Source of the DNA: JAIBJN01 sp963748205
GTDB lineage: Bacteria; Actinomycetota; Thermoleophilia; Gaiellales; Gaiellaceae
Assembly (NCBI GenBank): GCA_963748205.1
Contig: CAVVIB010000012.1
Location: 62,001 to 126,000 of the forward strand
Direction: 5' to 3'
Length of the DNA: 64,000 bases
Part shown: positions 54,036-62,960 of the stretch, in pieces
How positions within the stretch are numbered: position 1 is the stretch's first letter
Layout of the letters: every line of letters starts with the position of its first letter
The notes under the pieces: model-generated
The model's input: only the letters and a program-made list of their open reading frames with translations
Database searches by the model: none
Told to the model about the DNA's origin: nothing
Position numbers and translations under genes: made by a program

Positions 54036-54995
54036 CTACGTCACGTTCGCCGGGGCGTGATGAGCGCTCTTGGTGCACCGGGTCACGGTCGCCATGAAGC
54101 GTCGTTCGCTTGGGCTCGGCGAGCGTCGCGCGAGGCGGGCGATGTGGAAGCGCCGCTCGATCCGGGGCTGGCCGGCGAGGCGGAAGCACTCGAGCTCGCC
54201 TCGCTCGACTTCCTCGGCCACTGCGTAGAGCGAGACGAACGCGATGCCGAGCCCTTCGCGAGCCGCGCGCTTGATCGCCTCGGAGGAGTCGAGCTCCCAG
54301 ACTCGCTTCGGCTCGACTCCGGCGGCGCGAAGCGCGCGGTCGGCGACCTGCTGGGTGCTCGAGCGCGCCTCGCGCACGAGGAGCGTCTCGGAGGCGAGCG
54401 CGGCCGGCTTCACCTTCCCCTTCGTCTTGCGTAAGAGCCCCGGCTTGGCGATGCCGACGATCTCGTCGGAGAGGAGCGGCTCGAGCTCGACCCGCTCGTC
54501 GGCTGCGGCCTCGCCGACGAGGGCCAGGTGGATCCGGCCGGCCAGCAGCCGTTCGATGATCTCTCCGGTCGAAGCGATCTCGACCTCGATCGAGACGTTG
54601 GGATGGTCGCGCTGGAAGCAGCCGAGCGTGTCGGGTAGGAGGTAGACGCCGGGGGTGGTGGACGCGCCGATGTGGATCGTCCCGGTCTCGAGCCCCGCGA
54701 GTGCATGCAACTCCTCTTCGCCGGCGGCAAGGGTTGCAAGCGCCTGGCTCGCGTGCGAGGCGAGCACACGCCCGGCCTCGGTCAGCTGGCTGGTTCGTCC
54801 GTTTCGCTCGACGAGTCGCTGGCCGGCGGCCGCCTCGAGAAGTCGTAGGTGCTCGCTTGCGCTCGGTTGTCCGATCCCTACCGCGCGCGCGGCAGCTGAA
54901 ACGCTGCCCTGCCGCTCCAACTCGACGAGCAGGCGAAGCCGCGTGGAGTCCCAGAGAAGGGACAGCGTCCTATCGGCAGGAGCGATACTCACCAT
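54036..54995 (-). CDS. LysR-family transcriptional regulator
   Basis: 319 residues. N-terminal winged helix-turn-helix: LRLLVELERQGSVSAAARAV then QPSASEHLRLLEAAAGQRLV. The effector domain runs GTIHIGASTTPGVYLLPDTL to LGIAFVSLYAVAEEVERGEL. It is divergent from the metallo-beta-lactamase gene with a 53-bp intergenic gap, the usual arrangement when a LysR protein controls its neighbour. The C-terminal 25 residues are unusually basic. Confidence 0.9.
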   Translation of the reverse strand: MVSIAPADRTLSLLWDSTRLRLLVELERQGSVSAAARAVGIGQPSASEHLRLLEAAAGQRLVERNGRTSQLTEAGRVLASHASQALATLAAGEEELHALAGLETGTIHIGASTTPGVYLLPDTLGCFQRDHPNVSIEVEIASTGEIIERLLAGRIHLALVGEAAADERVELEPLLSDEIVGIAKPGLLRKTKGKVKPAALASETLLVREARSSTQQVADRALRAAGVEPKRVWELDSSEAIKRAAREGLGIAFVSLYAVAEEVERGELECFRLAGQPRIERRFHIARLARRSPSPSERRFMATVTRCTKSAHHAPANVT

Positions 54996-55048
54996 CGGTA
55001 CTTTCGTCTAGCTCGATGGCAGAGTACAGCCTAGGCTGAGGGTCAGAG

Positions 55049-55804
55049 ATGATCCTGCGCCCCTTCCTCTACGACGACACCGCCTGCGCGAGCTACCTCT
55101 TCGGTTGCCTCTCGCACTCGCAGATCGGGGTCGTCGACCCCCACGTCGAGCTCGTCGACGCCTACCTGGAGGCAGCAGAGCGAGCGGGGTCGCCAATCAC
55201 GGCGGTCTTCGAGACGCACGTGCAGGCCGATCACGTCTCCGGCCTTCCGGCGCTCGTCGAGGCGACGGACGCAACGGCGTACCTCCCGGCCGATGCGGGC
55301 GTCGAGTTCGACCACGTTGGCCTGATCGACGGCCAGGTCGTTGAGCTCGGGAACACCGTGGTCCGCGCGCTCGCCACGCCGGGACACGCGCCTGCCCATC
55401 TCGCCTTTGTCGTGGCGGACCGGCGGCGCGGGACGGAAGAGCCGTGGCTCGTCTTTACGGGCGACTCGCTGCTCGTCGGCGACGTCGGCAGGCCCGATCT
55501 GCACTCCGCCGGCGACCCGGAACCTCTCGCGCGCGAGCAGTTCCGCTCGATCCGACGTCTGCTCGAGCTTCCCGACCACGTGCTCGTCTACCCGAGCCAC
55601 TACGGCGGCTCCGTCTGCGGGCGCGCCCTCTCGAGCAACCCCTTCTCCTCGATCGGCTTCGAGCGCCGCCACAACGAAGCCCTCGCGCAGGCAGACGAAG
55701 ACAGCTTCGCGCGCGCACTTCTGCAAGACGTGCCGGCACCGCCGGCCGATCAGGCGGCGATCGTCGCCGCTAACCGCAGCGGGCTCTCGCCGGCCCGCAG
55801 ATGA
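55049..55804 (+). CDS. Metallo-beta-lactamase-fold hydrolase, persulfide-dioxygenase-like
   Basis: 251 residues. The metal motif reads ETHVQADHVSG where persulfide dioxygenases (ETHE1/CstB type) have THxHADHxSG, so the second His is Gln here. Other ligands are in ATPGHAPAHLA, FTGDSLLVGDVGRPDL (typical of the family) and YPSHYGGSVCG. Its stop overlaps the MFS-rhodanese start (ATGA). Together with the LysR regulator this suggests sulfur or sulfide metabolism. With one ligand changed, a mononuclear iron site is still possible. Confidence 0.85.
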   Translation: MILRPFLYDDTACASYLFGCLSHSQIGVVDPHVELVDAYLEAAERAGSPITAVFETHVQADHVSGLPALVEATDATAYLPADAGVEFDHVGLIDGQVVELGNTVVRALATPGHAPAHLAFVVADRRRGTEEPWLVFTGDSLLVGDVGRPDLHSAGDPEPLAREQFRSIRRLLELPDHVLVYPSHYGGSVCGRALSSNPFSSIGFERRHNEALAQADEDSFARALLQDVPAPPADQAAIVAANRSGLSPARR

Positions 55805-57477
55805 CGCCCGGCTCCGTTCGCCTCGGGCTTCGGGCGAACGCGGGTCAGTTCGCTCTCCTCGTTGGGCTGAACGCGTTCGTGGGCGCGATGGTCGGCCTCG
55901 AGCGGAGCGTCCTTCCGCTCGTCGGCGAGGACGAGTTCGGACTCACCTCCACGAGCGCGATTCTCTCGTTCGTTGTCGCCTTCGGGTCACGAAGGCGCTG
56001 GCCAACCTCGCCGCGGGTGGGCTGGCCGAGCGCGTAGGGCGCAAGCGCCTGCTCGTTCTCGGTTGGCTCTTCGCCCTGCCCGTCCCGCTCCTCATCGCGA
56101 CTCGCCCCGAGCTGGTGGGTGATCGTCGTCGCCAACCTCTTCCTTGGCCTGAACCAAGGCCTCGCCTGGTCGATGACCGTCGTCATGAAGATCGACCTCG
56201 TCGGGCCGAGGCGGCGAGGGCTTGCGCTCGGGCTGAACGAGTCGGCCGGCTATCTGGGCGTCGCGGTTGCGGCGCTGGTGACCGGCGCCCTCGCGGCGAC
56301 TTACGCTCCGCGGACGATCGTCTGGGTCGGCGCCGCCGTCATCGCGGCGGCCGGGCTGCTTGTGTCGGTCTTTTTCGTCCGGGACACGGGTGCACACGTC
56401 GGCGAGGAGCAGCGGGCACACGGAGCCAGGGATGCGCGCTCCTTTCGGAGCGCGTTCGCGCGCGGCACACTGCGAGACCCGGTTCTCCGCGCTTGCTCGC
56501 AGGCAGGCCTGGTCAACAACCTGAATGACGCCCTCGCCTGGGGTCTCGCGCCTCTCTACCTGGCCGCGAACGGTGCCAGCGTGACCGAGGTCGGCATCGT
56601 CGCCGGCGTCTACCCAGCCGTCTGGGGCGCCGGCCAGCTCCTGACCGGTTGGCTCTCCGACCACACGGGGCGAAAGCCGCTGATCGTCCTGGGGATGCTT
56701 GTCCAGGCCGGGGCGCTCGTGCTCCTGGTCGCCGGCGGGGGCGCCTTCGCGCCTGCTCTTGGCGCCGCCATCCTGCTCGGAGCGGGAACGGCCCTCGTCT
56801 ACCCGACCTTGATCGCCGCCGTCTCAGATGTCGCGCAGCCGGTCGAGCGTGCCCAGCTCGTCGGCGTCTACCGCTTCTGGCGCGACTTCGGCTTCGTCGT
56901 CGGCGCAGTCATCGCCGGCGTCGTCGCCGACGGGTTCGGGGCCAACTGGGCTATCGCCGTCGTCGCGGCACTCACGGCAGCAAGCGGTCTCTGGGTTGCT
57001 TTGACCCACTGGGCCAGGCAACCTCGGCCGGTGCGACGATCGGTGGACGATCTCCTTGCCGAGGCGCAGGAGCGGATCGCACCTCGCCTCGATCCGGAAG
57101 ACGCTCATCGTGCGATGGCCGACGGAGCCCTTCTCGTCGACCTGCGCTCACAGGACGAGCGGCGTCGTCACGGGGTCGTTCCCGGATCGCTGCACATTCC
57201 ACGCTCGGTGCTCGAGTGGCGAGTCGATCCCGACTCGGGTTACTCGAACCCGCACATCACGACTCTCGACCGCTGCCTTGTCGTCTTCTGCGCCCAGGGT
57301 TTCTCCTCGAGCTTCGCCGCAGCGAGCCTGCGCGAGCTGGGCTGCAGCAACGCCACAGACATCGTCGGCGGCTTCGACGCGTGGAGGTCGGCCGGACTTC
57401 CTGTGCGCACGCTCGACGAGGATCGAGGACTGGAAGGTGAGCTTCCGGGCATGGGCGCGCCCGAGCCGCTCGCGTAG
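55801..57477 (+). CDS. MFS transporter fused to a C-terminal rhodanese domain (two frameshifts)
   Basis: About 560 residues: twelve membrane helices (for example FVGAMVGLERSVLPLV, then NLFLGLNQGLAWSMTVVM) and a rhodanese domain from about residue 420 (ALLVDLRSQDERRRHGVVPG, active-site loop VVFCAQGFSSSFAA). Between about 55990 and 56115 the sense lies in another frame (VTKALANLAAGGLAERVG). Each shift is explained by one base in a G run. No stop separates MFS and rhodanese, though a GTG at about 57030 could start a free rhodanese. Likely exports or imports a sulfur compound. Confidence 0.8.
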
Positions 57478-57564
57478 CGGGCCGATGCTCGATCTCTTCG
57501 CTGCGCCATTCGCCCTTCTCGGGAAGGGACAGCCCCGGTGTTCTGGGGGACACGTGGTGGACCG

Positions 57565-58080
57565 CTAGGCGGAGGCCTGGGTTCTAAGCTCGGTCGGGCG
57601 TGCGTGGGGGAAGGCGATGCGGGCGGCGTCGAGCCTGAGGACCTCGACTCGCGCGAGCTGGTCCTCGGCGCGCTCGGCGAGCGCCGGGAAATCGTGGTGC
57701 GCGAGGCGTTGATCCTGTGACGCGACGTTCTCGAGGGCTCGCCACAGGGCCTTCTTGCCCGAGATGCCGATCGCCAAGCTCTCGAGCTCCAGCACACGGG
57801 CGAGCGGTGTGTACTCGAAGAGCTTCCCGTTCGGCTTCAGCCGTCGAACCTTCTCCAGCGCCCACCCCGCAGCCACCTTCGTGCGCGAAGGCTCGGCGCC
57901 GACGTCGCGCATGATCTCGTGCAGCGTCCGGCGGTCTTCCACGATCTCGGCGGTCAGCTTCGCCAACGACTCGGCGAGCTCTGAGCCCTCGTTGTTCCGC
58001 TGACAACGCTGGGCGAGCTGGAGCCCGAAGGTTGCTCCCGCGAAATGGTCCTGCAGGTAGATGTGGAGCGCGGCGGCCAC
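57565..58080 (-). CDS. Ferritin-like helical protein
   Basis: 171 residues in a four-helix pattern: ALHIYLQDHFAGATFGLQLA, LTAEIVEDRRTLHEIMRDVG, then two more helices. Glu and His residues are placed as in ferritin-like proteins, but I cannot identify a complete di-iron site. GTG 58080 follows a SigB-like promoter (58091-58115) by 10 bp. Probably a stress protein. Confidence 0.65.
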   Translation of the reverse strand: MAAALHIYLQDHFAGATFGLQLAQRCQRNNEGSELAESLAKLTAEIVEDRRTLHEIMRDVGAEPSRTKVAAGWALEKVRRLKPNGKLFEYTPLARVLELESLAIGISGKKALWRALENVASQDQRLAHHDFPALAERAEDQLARVEVLRLDAARIAFPHARPTELRTQASA

Positions 58081-58090
58081 GAGGTGGTCG

Positions 58091-58115
58091 TATCCCGCCG
58101 TCGCGACACGGAAAC
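58091..58115 (-). promoter_or_regulatory. SigB/SigF-like promoter of the ferritin-like gene
   Basis: Minus strand: GTTT at 58115-58112, 15-bp spacer, GGGATA at 58096-58091, against the stress-sigma consensus GTTT-N14-16-GGGTAT. Confidence 0.45.
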
Positions 58116-58124
58116 GTGGACCGG

Positions 58125-59682
58125 TCAGGAGCCGGCCGCCGGCTCAGTGGGCTCTTGACGGGCGAGGTCCGTTGTGGCGGGACCCTGAAGAAGGCGCCCC
58201 TCGGCGGTGAAGCGCGAGCCATGGCAAGGGCACTCCCACGTCCTGTCGGACTCGCTCCAAGCGACGAGGCAGCCAAGGTGCGGGCAGCGGGCCGAGAGTA
58301 CGTGCGTGTCGCCTGACTCGTCGCGGTAGACAGCCTGATGGCGAAGGCCGACACGAACCACGACGCCCTCGCCGGGCGCGAGGTCCGTCCCCGCCGAGCG
58401 AGAGCGGATTCGGTCGGCGACGAAGCGCCTGGCCACGCGTCCGTTTTCTGTGGCGAGTGACTTGGCGGAGGCGCGCGGAGTCCACCGCCGTGTGTCGTAG
58501 AGCGCGGCCCAGGGATTCGATCGGCCCACGATGGCATCCGTGATGATTCGCGCAGCGATCATTCCCTTCGTCAGGCCCCACTTGGCGAAGCCGGTCGCGA
58601 CATGAAGGCGCTCGTCTCCCCGTCGCAGACGTCCGATGTAGGGGAGCCCGTCAGCGGGGATGTAGTCGTGCGCCGACCAGTGCAGCTCGGACGCGACGCC
58701 GAACTCGGCGCGCATGAACTCGTCGAGGGCCCGGTAGGCATCCTCGTCGCTTTGCTCGTCACCCGGCCGGCGGCTCTCTCCGCCGACGATCAGATGGCGA
58801 TTCCCGTTGGCCGACGGCGCTGAGCGAATCGAGCGTGTCGGCTCGTCGATGCTGATGTACATGCCCCGCGGCGCCCGCGCCTCCGCCACCTCCGCGGAGA
58901 CGTGCAAACGACTTCTGCGGATGCGCCTTCGCGAAGAAGAGGCCGCGATCGAGGAACGGCAGCTGCGTCGCGACCACGACATGTCGTGCACGCACGCGCC
59001 CGGAGCTCGTCTCGACCATCGCGGTTTCTCCGCTTCTCACACCGGTCGCCCGCGTCTGCTCGAAGACGTGGCTACCGTCTCCCGGAATCCGGGCAACCAG
59101 TCCTGCAAGATATTTCAGCGGGTGAAACTGAGCCTGCTCGTCGACGCGGATGGCGCCCGCAACCGGAAAGGGAAGGTCGGTCTCGCGCGTCAGCTCAGCG
59201 AGGATGCCCGCGCGCCTCATGGCCGCCAGCTCTTCCTCGAGCTCGTCGAGCCTCCCCGAGGACTCCGTGTAGACGTAGTTGCTGGCCGGCTCCCAGTCGC
59301 AGTCGATTCCCAGGTCGACGGCGAGCGCGTTCAACTGCGAGATCGCTTCGCGGTTCGATTCGGCGTAAAGACGGGCTGCGTCGGAGCCGTGCGAGGAGGA
59401 GAGTTTCGCGTAGACGAGGCTGTGGCCGACGGTCAGCTTCGCCGTGGTGTTGCCGGTCGTTCCCAGACCGATTCGACGCATCTCGAGAAGCGCCACGCTC
59501 TTGCCTTCCTGCTTGAGCAGGTGGGCGACGGTGACGCCCGTTATCCCGGCTCCGACGACGGCGACGTCGACCTCGATGTCGCCCTCCAAGGCGGGGAACT
59601 CATCAACCTCGGCCGTCGCCGACCAGAGGGAGCGGCTTGCATCCGAAGCGTCGATGCCGTGGATCTCCCCGACCCGCCACAT
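58125..59682 (-). CDS. FAD-dependent oxidoreductase with a C-terminal Rieske domain (one frameshift)
   Basis: About 520 residues. The N-terminal DAO-type FAD domain has VDVAVVGAGITGVTVAHLL and the TTGNTTAKLT segment. The frame shifts near 58905, where one extra C interrupts QKSFAVSAEVAEARAPRG. The FAD domain ends at LHVATGFAKWGLTKGMIAA. The C-terminal Rieske [2Fe-2S] domain has CPHLGC and CPCHGS. Family members oxidise small amines or act with unknown substrates under stress. ATG 59682 is the only start in frame near the FAD motif. Confidence 0.85.
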
Positions 59683-59762
59683 CGGTACACCACTACTACA
59701 GGGTCCGGTTAGCGCTGCGGTTGAACGGGAATCGTGATGCTCACCTTCGAAAAGGAGACGTG

Positions 59763-59942
59763 ATGGCTACGCATGAAACTGAACGCCGGAACGCAGGCGG
59801 CGGCATCGGTATCGGCCTTGGCGGGATCCTCGTCATTGCAGGGATCGTCATCGCTCTGGTCTGGAGCGTCCTGCTCGGCGTCATCGTCGCCGTGGTCGGG
59901 CTTGTTGCCTTTGGCGGCTTTGCGAAGGGGAAGTGGTACTAG
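59763..59942 (+). CDS. Small membrane protein, 59 residues
   Basis: Hydrophilic start (MATHETERRNAGGG), then one or two helices (GGILVIAGIVIALVWSVLLG and VIVAVVGLVAFGG). AAGGAGACGTG precedes the ATG. A weak SigB-like promoter (GGTTAG, 14 bp, GGGAAT at 59707-59732) lies upstream. It resembles stress-induced mini-membrane proteins of actinobacteria. Function unknown. Confidence 0.75.
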   Translation: MATHETERRNAGGGIGIGLGGILVIAGIVIALVWSVLLGVIVAVVGLVAFGGFAKGKWY

Positions 59943-59994
59943 GAGCGTTTGGGCGCAATAGGTGGGGTGAAGCGGGACCTAGGGTCTGAACGTA

Positions 59995-60023
59995 GGGCCG
60001 GGGGCGACCCCGGCCCTTTCGTT
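59995..60023 (+). terminator. Hairpin between the small membrane gene and the DUF2243 gene
   Basis: GGGCCGGGG (59995 onward) pairs with CCCCGGCCC (60008-60016), followed by TTTCGTT. A terminator for the upstream gene is likely. A GTTT-N14-GGGTGA promoter-like match (59947-59970) lies before it, so part of the leader of the next gene is possible. Confidence 0.6.
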
Positions 60024-60070
60024 GGCGACTGCCGCAGGCGGTCGCGGCTGGCACTCCAAGGGAGGTAACG

Positions 60071-60553
60071 ATGGCAACTGAAGCTGTCCGGCCACCGACG
60101 CAGCGTTCCCTCGCCCCCGCCGGCATCGTGCTCGGTCTCGGCCTAGGCGGATTCGTGGACGGCATCGTCCTGCACCAGATCGCCCAGTGGCACAACATGC
60201 TCTCCAGCACGGATCGCTGGCCCGCAACCACACTCGAGGGCATGGAGGCAAACATGCGCGGCGACGGGCTCTTCCACGCTGCCACCTGGATTCTTGTAGC
60301 GCTTGGCGTCTGGCTGCTCTGGCGCGCCCTACGAGGCGGCGCGCGCGGCTCGGGGCGGGAGCTCGTGGGCTGGATGCTCGCGGGCTGGGGCATCTTCAAC
60401 TTGGTTGAAGGGGTCATCGATCACGCGATCCTCGGCCTCCACCACGTTCGCGAGGGCGGAAACGAGCTCCCATGGGATCTCGGCTTCCTCGCGTTGGGAG
60501 TCGGGCTGATCGTCGGTGGCTGGCTCCTCGTCCGCTCCGGGGGAAGCGAATGA
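60071..60553 (+). CDS. DUF2243 membrane protein
   Basis: 160 residues, four helices. The DUF2243 signature is LGLGGFVDGIVLHQIAQWHNM, quoted here as GGFVDGIVLHQIAQWHNM, with further histidines in NLVEGVIDHAILGLHHV. The conserved His/Asp residues inside helices suggest metal or haem binding, though no role is established. AAGGGAGGTAACG precedes ATG 60071. Confidence 0.9.
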   Translation: MATEAVRPPTQRSLAPAGIVLGLGLGGFVDGIVLHQIAQWHNMLSSTDRWPATTLEGMEANMRGDGLFHAATWILVALGVWLLWRALRGGARGSGRELVGWMLAGWGIFNLVEGVIDHAILGLHHVREGGNELPWDLGFLALGVGLIVGGWLLVRSGGSE

Positions 60554-60632
60554 TCAGCCGGGGCAAGGGCACTTGCAGTCGTCTGGCTCGTGAGGGCCGG
60601 AGAAGACCACGAGCCTCGAAGGGAGCTGGCGG

Positions 60633-60866
60633 GTGGAACGAGTGTCCGGCTTTCTCCTTCCGGTGGGCGTGACGAAGCGAATCGAGAATGGCGTCGGCTG
60701 GACGCTGGTGGCCGGCATCCCTGTGGCGCGCTTCCGCGTGGTCGGTGAGACCCTCGTCTACCGTGGCTGGCCGGTTCGGGACGAGCTTGAGCCGGACGCA
60801 GGCTTCTGGGGTGGTCGCGGGCTCATCTTCGGCCGCGAGTTCTGCCGTTTTCGGCTCGTTCCTTGA
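60633..60866 (+). CDS. Possible small hypothetical protein
   Basis: 77 residues from GTG 60633: VSGFLLPVGVTKRIENGVGW, then VARFRVVGETLVYRGWPV and GREFCRFRLVP. Alternating beta pattern, no motif. Weak ribosome site. It could be real, as the opposite strand shows nothing better, but evidence is limited to reading-frame quality. Confidence 0.45.
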   Translation: MERVSGFLLPVGVTKRIENGVGWTLVAGIPVARFRVVGETLVYRGWPVRDELEPDAGFWGGRGLIFGREFCRFRLVP

Positions 60867-60972
60867 TCGATGTGCCGGGAACTCGGCGCGGGCGGAACCT
60901 ATCCGCGTTCTGACCCATACCTGAGGCCGGGCGCTTCCCTGGCCCGCGCCTGCGTCGTCCGGTCGACCCCTC

Positions 60973-60997
60973 GTTTTCGCCTCGCCGGCTGGGGTAA
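60973..60997 (+). promoter_or_regulatory. SigB/SigF-like promoter of the zinc-ribbon gene
   Basis: GTTT at 60973-60976, 15-bp spacer, GGGTAA at 60992-60997, 34 bp before ATG 61032. It is the best stress-sigma match in the window. Confidence 0.5.
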
Positions 60998-61031
60998 CTC
61001 GACGGCGAAGTCGAACCGAAAGGAGACTCGA

Positions 61032-61214
61032 ATGGCGAATCCCGTCCCCGCAGGCAGCGACGTGTCCGCAGGCACCTACGAGTGCACGAACTGCGGCAAC
61101 CGGATCGAAATGGGCTCGCAGACGCACATCCCGCCATGTCCGTCGTGTGGTGGAGGCGAGTGGCGGACTGTCTCCGGCGGCGACAGCGTCGACGATCCGT
61201 ATCCAGGGCGCTGA
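61032..61214 (+). CDS. Small zinc-ribbon protein, stress type
   Basis: 60 residues with a rubredoxin-like four-cysteine zinc ribbon: TYECTNCGNRIEMG and PPCPSCGGGEW. AAAGGAGACTCGA precedes the ATG. A long perfect hairpin follows (61225-61257). A SigB-like promoter upstream suggests induction under general stress. Confidence 0.85.
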   Translation: MANPVPAGSDVSAGTYECTNCGNRIEMGSQTHIPPCPSCGGGEWRTVSGGDSVDDPYPGR

Positions 61215-61224
61215 GCGAGAAGGT

Positions 61225-61257
61225 GGCCGGCCGCCGCGAGCGTCGCGGCGGCCGGCC
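61225..61257. terminator. Strong hairpin between convergent genes
   Basis: A perfect 15-bp stem (GGCCGGCCGCCGCGA at 61225-61239 with 61243-61257) around a 3-nt loop. It lies between the convergent zinc-ribbon and CBS genes and has no U tract. Confidence 0.7.
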
Positions 61258-61262
61258 GATTC

Positions 61263-61676
61263 CTACTCCGAGATCTCCTCGACCACACGCCCCGTCTGGG
61301 CGTCGGCGCCCTCTCTGGCGATGTCGGCTTGTGCGAGCACTCCGACCAGCCGCTCGCCCTCCACGACTGGTAGACGCCGGACCTGATGGACGGCCATCTC
61401 GTTCAGAGCCTCGTCGAGGCCCTGGTTGGGAGTGACGGTCACCGGGTCGCTCGAGTGGATGTCGCCGACGGTGGTGGCATTCGGGTCCTTGCCCTCGGCC
61501 ACGACCCTCACCGCGATGTCGCGGTCGGTGACAACGCCGACGAGCATGTCGCCCTCGACGACGGGCAGGGAGCCGACGTCTTCGGATCCCATGAGTCGCG
61601 CCGCATCCGTCACCGGCGACTCGGGCCGGACGGTCGTGGGATTCGAGGTCATGATTTCGCGCACGCTCTGGGCCAT
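61263..61676 (-). CDS. Two-CBS-domain protein
   Basis: 137 residues made of a tandem CBS pair: VREIMTSNPTTVRPESPVTD with LPVVEGDMLVGVVTDRDIAV, and VGDIHSSDPVTVTPNQGLDE with LPVVEGERLVGVLAQADIAR. Such free-standing pairs bind adenine nucleotides and are common stress/energy sensors in actinobacteria. AGGAGGCTCAA precedes ATG 61676. It diverges from the alcohol dehydrogenase gene. Confidence 0.93.
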   Translation of the reverse strand: MAQSVREIMTSNPTTVRPESPVTDAARLMGSEDVGSLPVVEGDMLVGVVTDRDIAVRVVAEGKDPNATTVGDIHSSDPVTVTPNQGLDEALNEMAVHQVRRLPVVEGERLVGVLAQADIAREGADAQTGRVVEEISE

Positions 61677-61745
61677 TTGAGCCTCCTTGAGTTGCTTGCA
61701 CGAAGGATCTCCGTCGGGAGCGGACGCAAAACCGGGACGGGTGAG

Positions 61746-61769
61746 GTTCGGATCTGCGGGCTCGGGTAC
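61746..61769 (+). promoter_or_regulatory. SigB/SigF-like promoter of the alcohol dehydrogenase gene
   Basis: GTTC at 61746-61749, 14-bp spacer, GGGTAC at 61764-61769, 9 bp before ATG 61779, so the mRNA would be nearly leaderless. Confidence 0.45.
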
Positions 61770-61778
61770 GTCCGACGC

Positions 61779-62960
61779 ATGAAGGCAGTCGTCTGGCACG
61801 GCACCGAGGACGTCCGGGTGGACTCCGTTCCGGATCCGGCGATACAGGAGCCCACCGACGCGATCATCCGCGTGACGTCGTCCGGCATCTGCGGGTCCGA
61901 CCTCCACCTCTACAAGGTGCTCGGGATGTTCATGGAGGAAGGGGACATCCTCGGCCACGAGCCGATGGGGGTCGTCGAGGAGGTCGGAGGCGAAGTAGCC
62001 GGCATTGCGCCTGGCGACCGCGTGGTCATCCCGTTCAACATCGTGTGCGGCCGGTGCTGGATGTGCGAGCGCGAGCTCTTCGCGCAGTGCGAGACGACGC
62101 AGGTGCGCAAGCACGGGAAAGGCGCGGCGCTCTTCGGCTACACGAAGCTCTACGGGCAGATACCGGGCGGCCAGGCCGAGTACCTGCGCGTGCCTCAGGC
62201 CCATTTCGGGCCGATCAAGGTGCCGGAGGGACCGCCGGACGAGCGCTTCGTCTACCTCTCCGACGTCCTGCCGACGGCCTGGCAGGCGGTGCAGTATGCC
62301 GACGTCCCAAAGGGAGGCTCCGTCGCGGTTCTCGGTCTCGGCCCCATCGGCCAGATGAGCGCGAGGATCGCCCGCCGTCGCGGTGCGGAGGTTGTGATCG
62401 GAGTCGACCTCGTGCCCGAGCGCCTCGAGATGGCCCGCCGGCACGACGTGACCACCGTCGCAGCCGATGACGAGGCGGACGTCGTGGCTGAGCTTCGCGA
62501 GCTGACGGACGGCCGCGGGCCGGACGCGGTTATCGACGCGGTCGGAATGGAGGCGCATGGGTCACCGGCCGCGGAGCTCATGCAGAAGGCGACCGGATTG
62601 CTGCCCGATCGAGTCGGCGCCGCGATCGCCGAGCGAGCAGGAGTCGACCGTCTGGCGGCCCTCCAGACCGCCATCGCCGCAGTCCGGCGGGGCGGGACGA
62701 TCTCGATCAGCGGCGTCTACGGCGGGCAGGCCGATCCGATGCCGATGATGGATCTCTTCGACAAGGGCGTGACGGTGCGGATGGGGCAGGCGCACGTGAA
62801 GCGCTGGATCGACGACATCCTGCCTCTCCTCACGGACGAGGATCCTCTTGGCACCGGCGATCTGGCCACGCACACGATGCCGCTGGACGACGCGCCTCGC
62901 GGCTACGAGATCTTCCAGAAGAAGCAGGACGGCTGCATCAAGATCCTGCTCGCGCCCTAG
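61779..62960 (+). CDS. Zinc-dependent alcohol dehydrogenase, formaldehyde-dehydrogenase-like
   Basis: 393 residues of the medium-chain dehydrogenase family. Catalytic zinc ligands are in SSGICGSDLH and ILGHEPMGVVEEVG; the structural zinc cysteines are in VCGRCWMCERELFAQC. The NAD-binding loop is SVAVLGLGPIGQMSARIA. A long insertion after the Rossmann domain (residues about 260-300) is like glutathione-independent formaldehyde dehydrogenases. Starts at ATG 61779 just after a SigB-like promoter. Substrate not certain. Confidence 0.92.
   Translation: MKAVVWHGTEDVRVDSVPDPAIQEPTDAIIRVTSSGICGSDLHLYKVLGMFMEEGDILGHEPMGVVEEVGGEVAGIAPGDRVVIPFNIVCGRCWMCERELFAQCETTQVRKHGKGAALFGYTKLYGQIPGGQAEYLRVPQAHFGPIKVPEGPPDERFVYLSDVLPTAWQAVQYADVPKGGSVAVLGLGPIGQMSARIARRRGAEVVIGVDLVPERLEMARRHDVTTVAADDEADVVAELRELTDGRGPDAVIDAVGMEAHGSPAAELMQKATGLLPDRVGAAIAERAGVDRLAALQTAIAAVRRGGTISISGVYGGQADPMPMMDLFDKGVTVRMGQAHVKRWIDDILPLLTDEDPLGTGDLATHTMPLDDAPRGYEIFQKKQDGCIKILLAP

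Noticed and set aside
54970..54985. GCCGATAG on the minus strand near the LysR start
   Set aside because: It lies inside the LysR reading frame (residues PADR), points into the gene and has no start codon or -35 in register.
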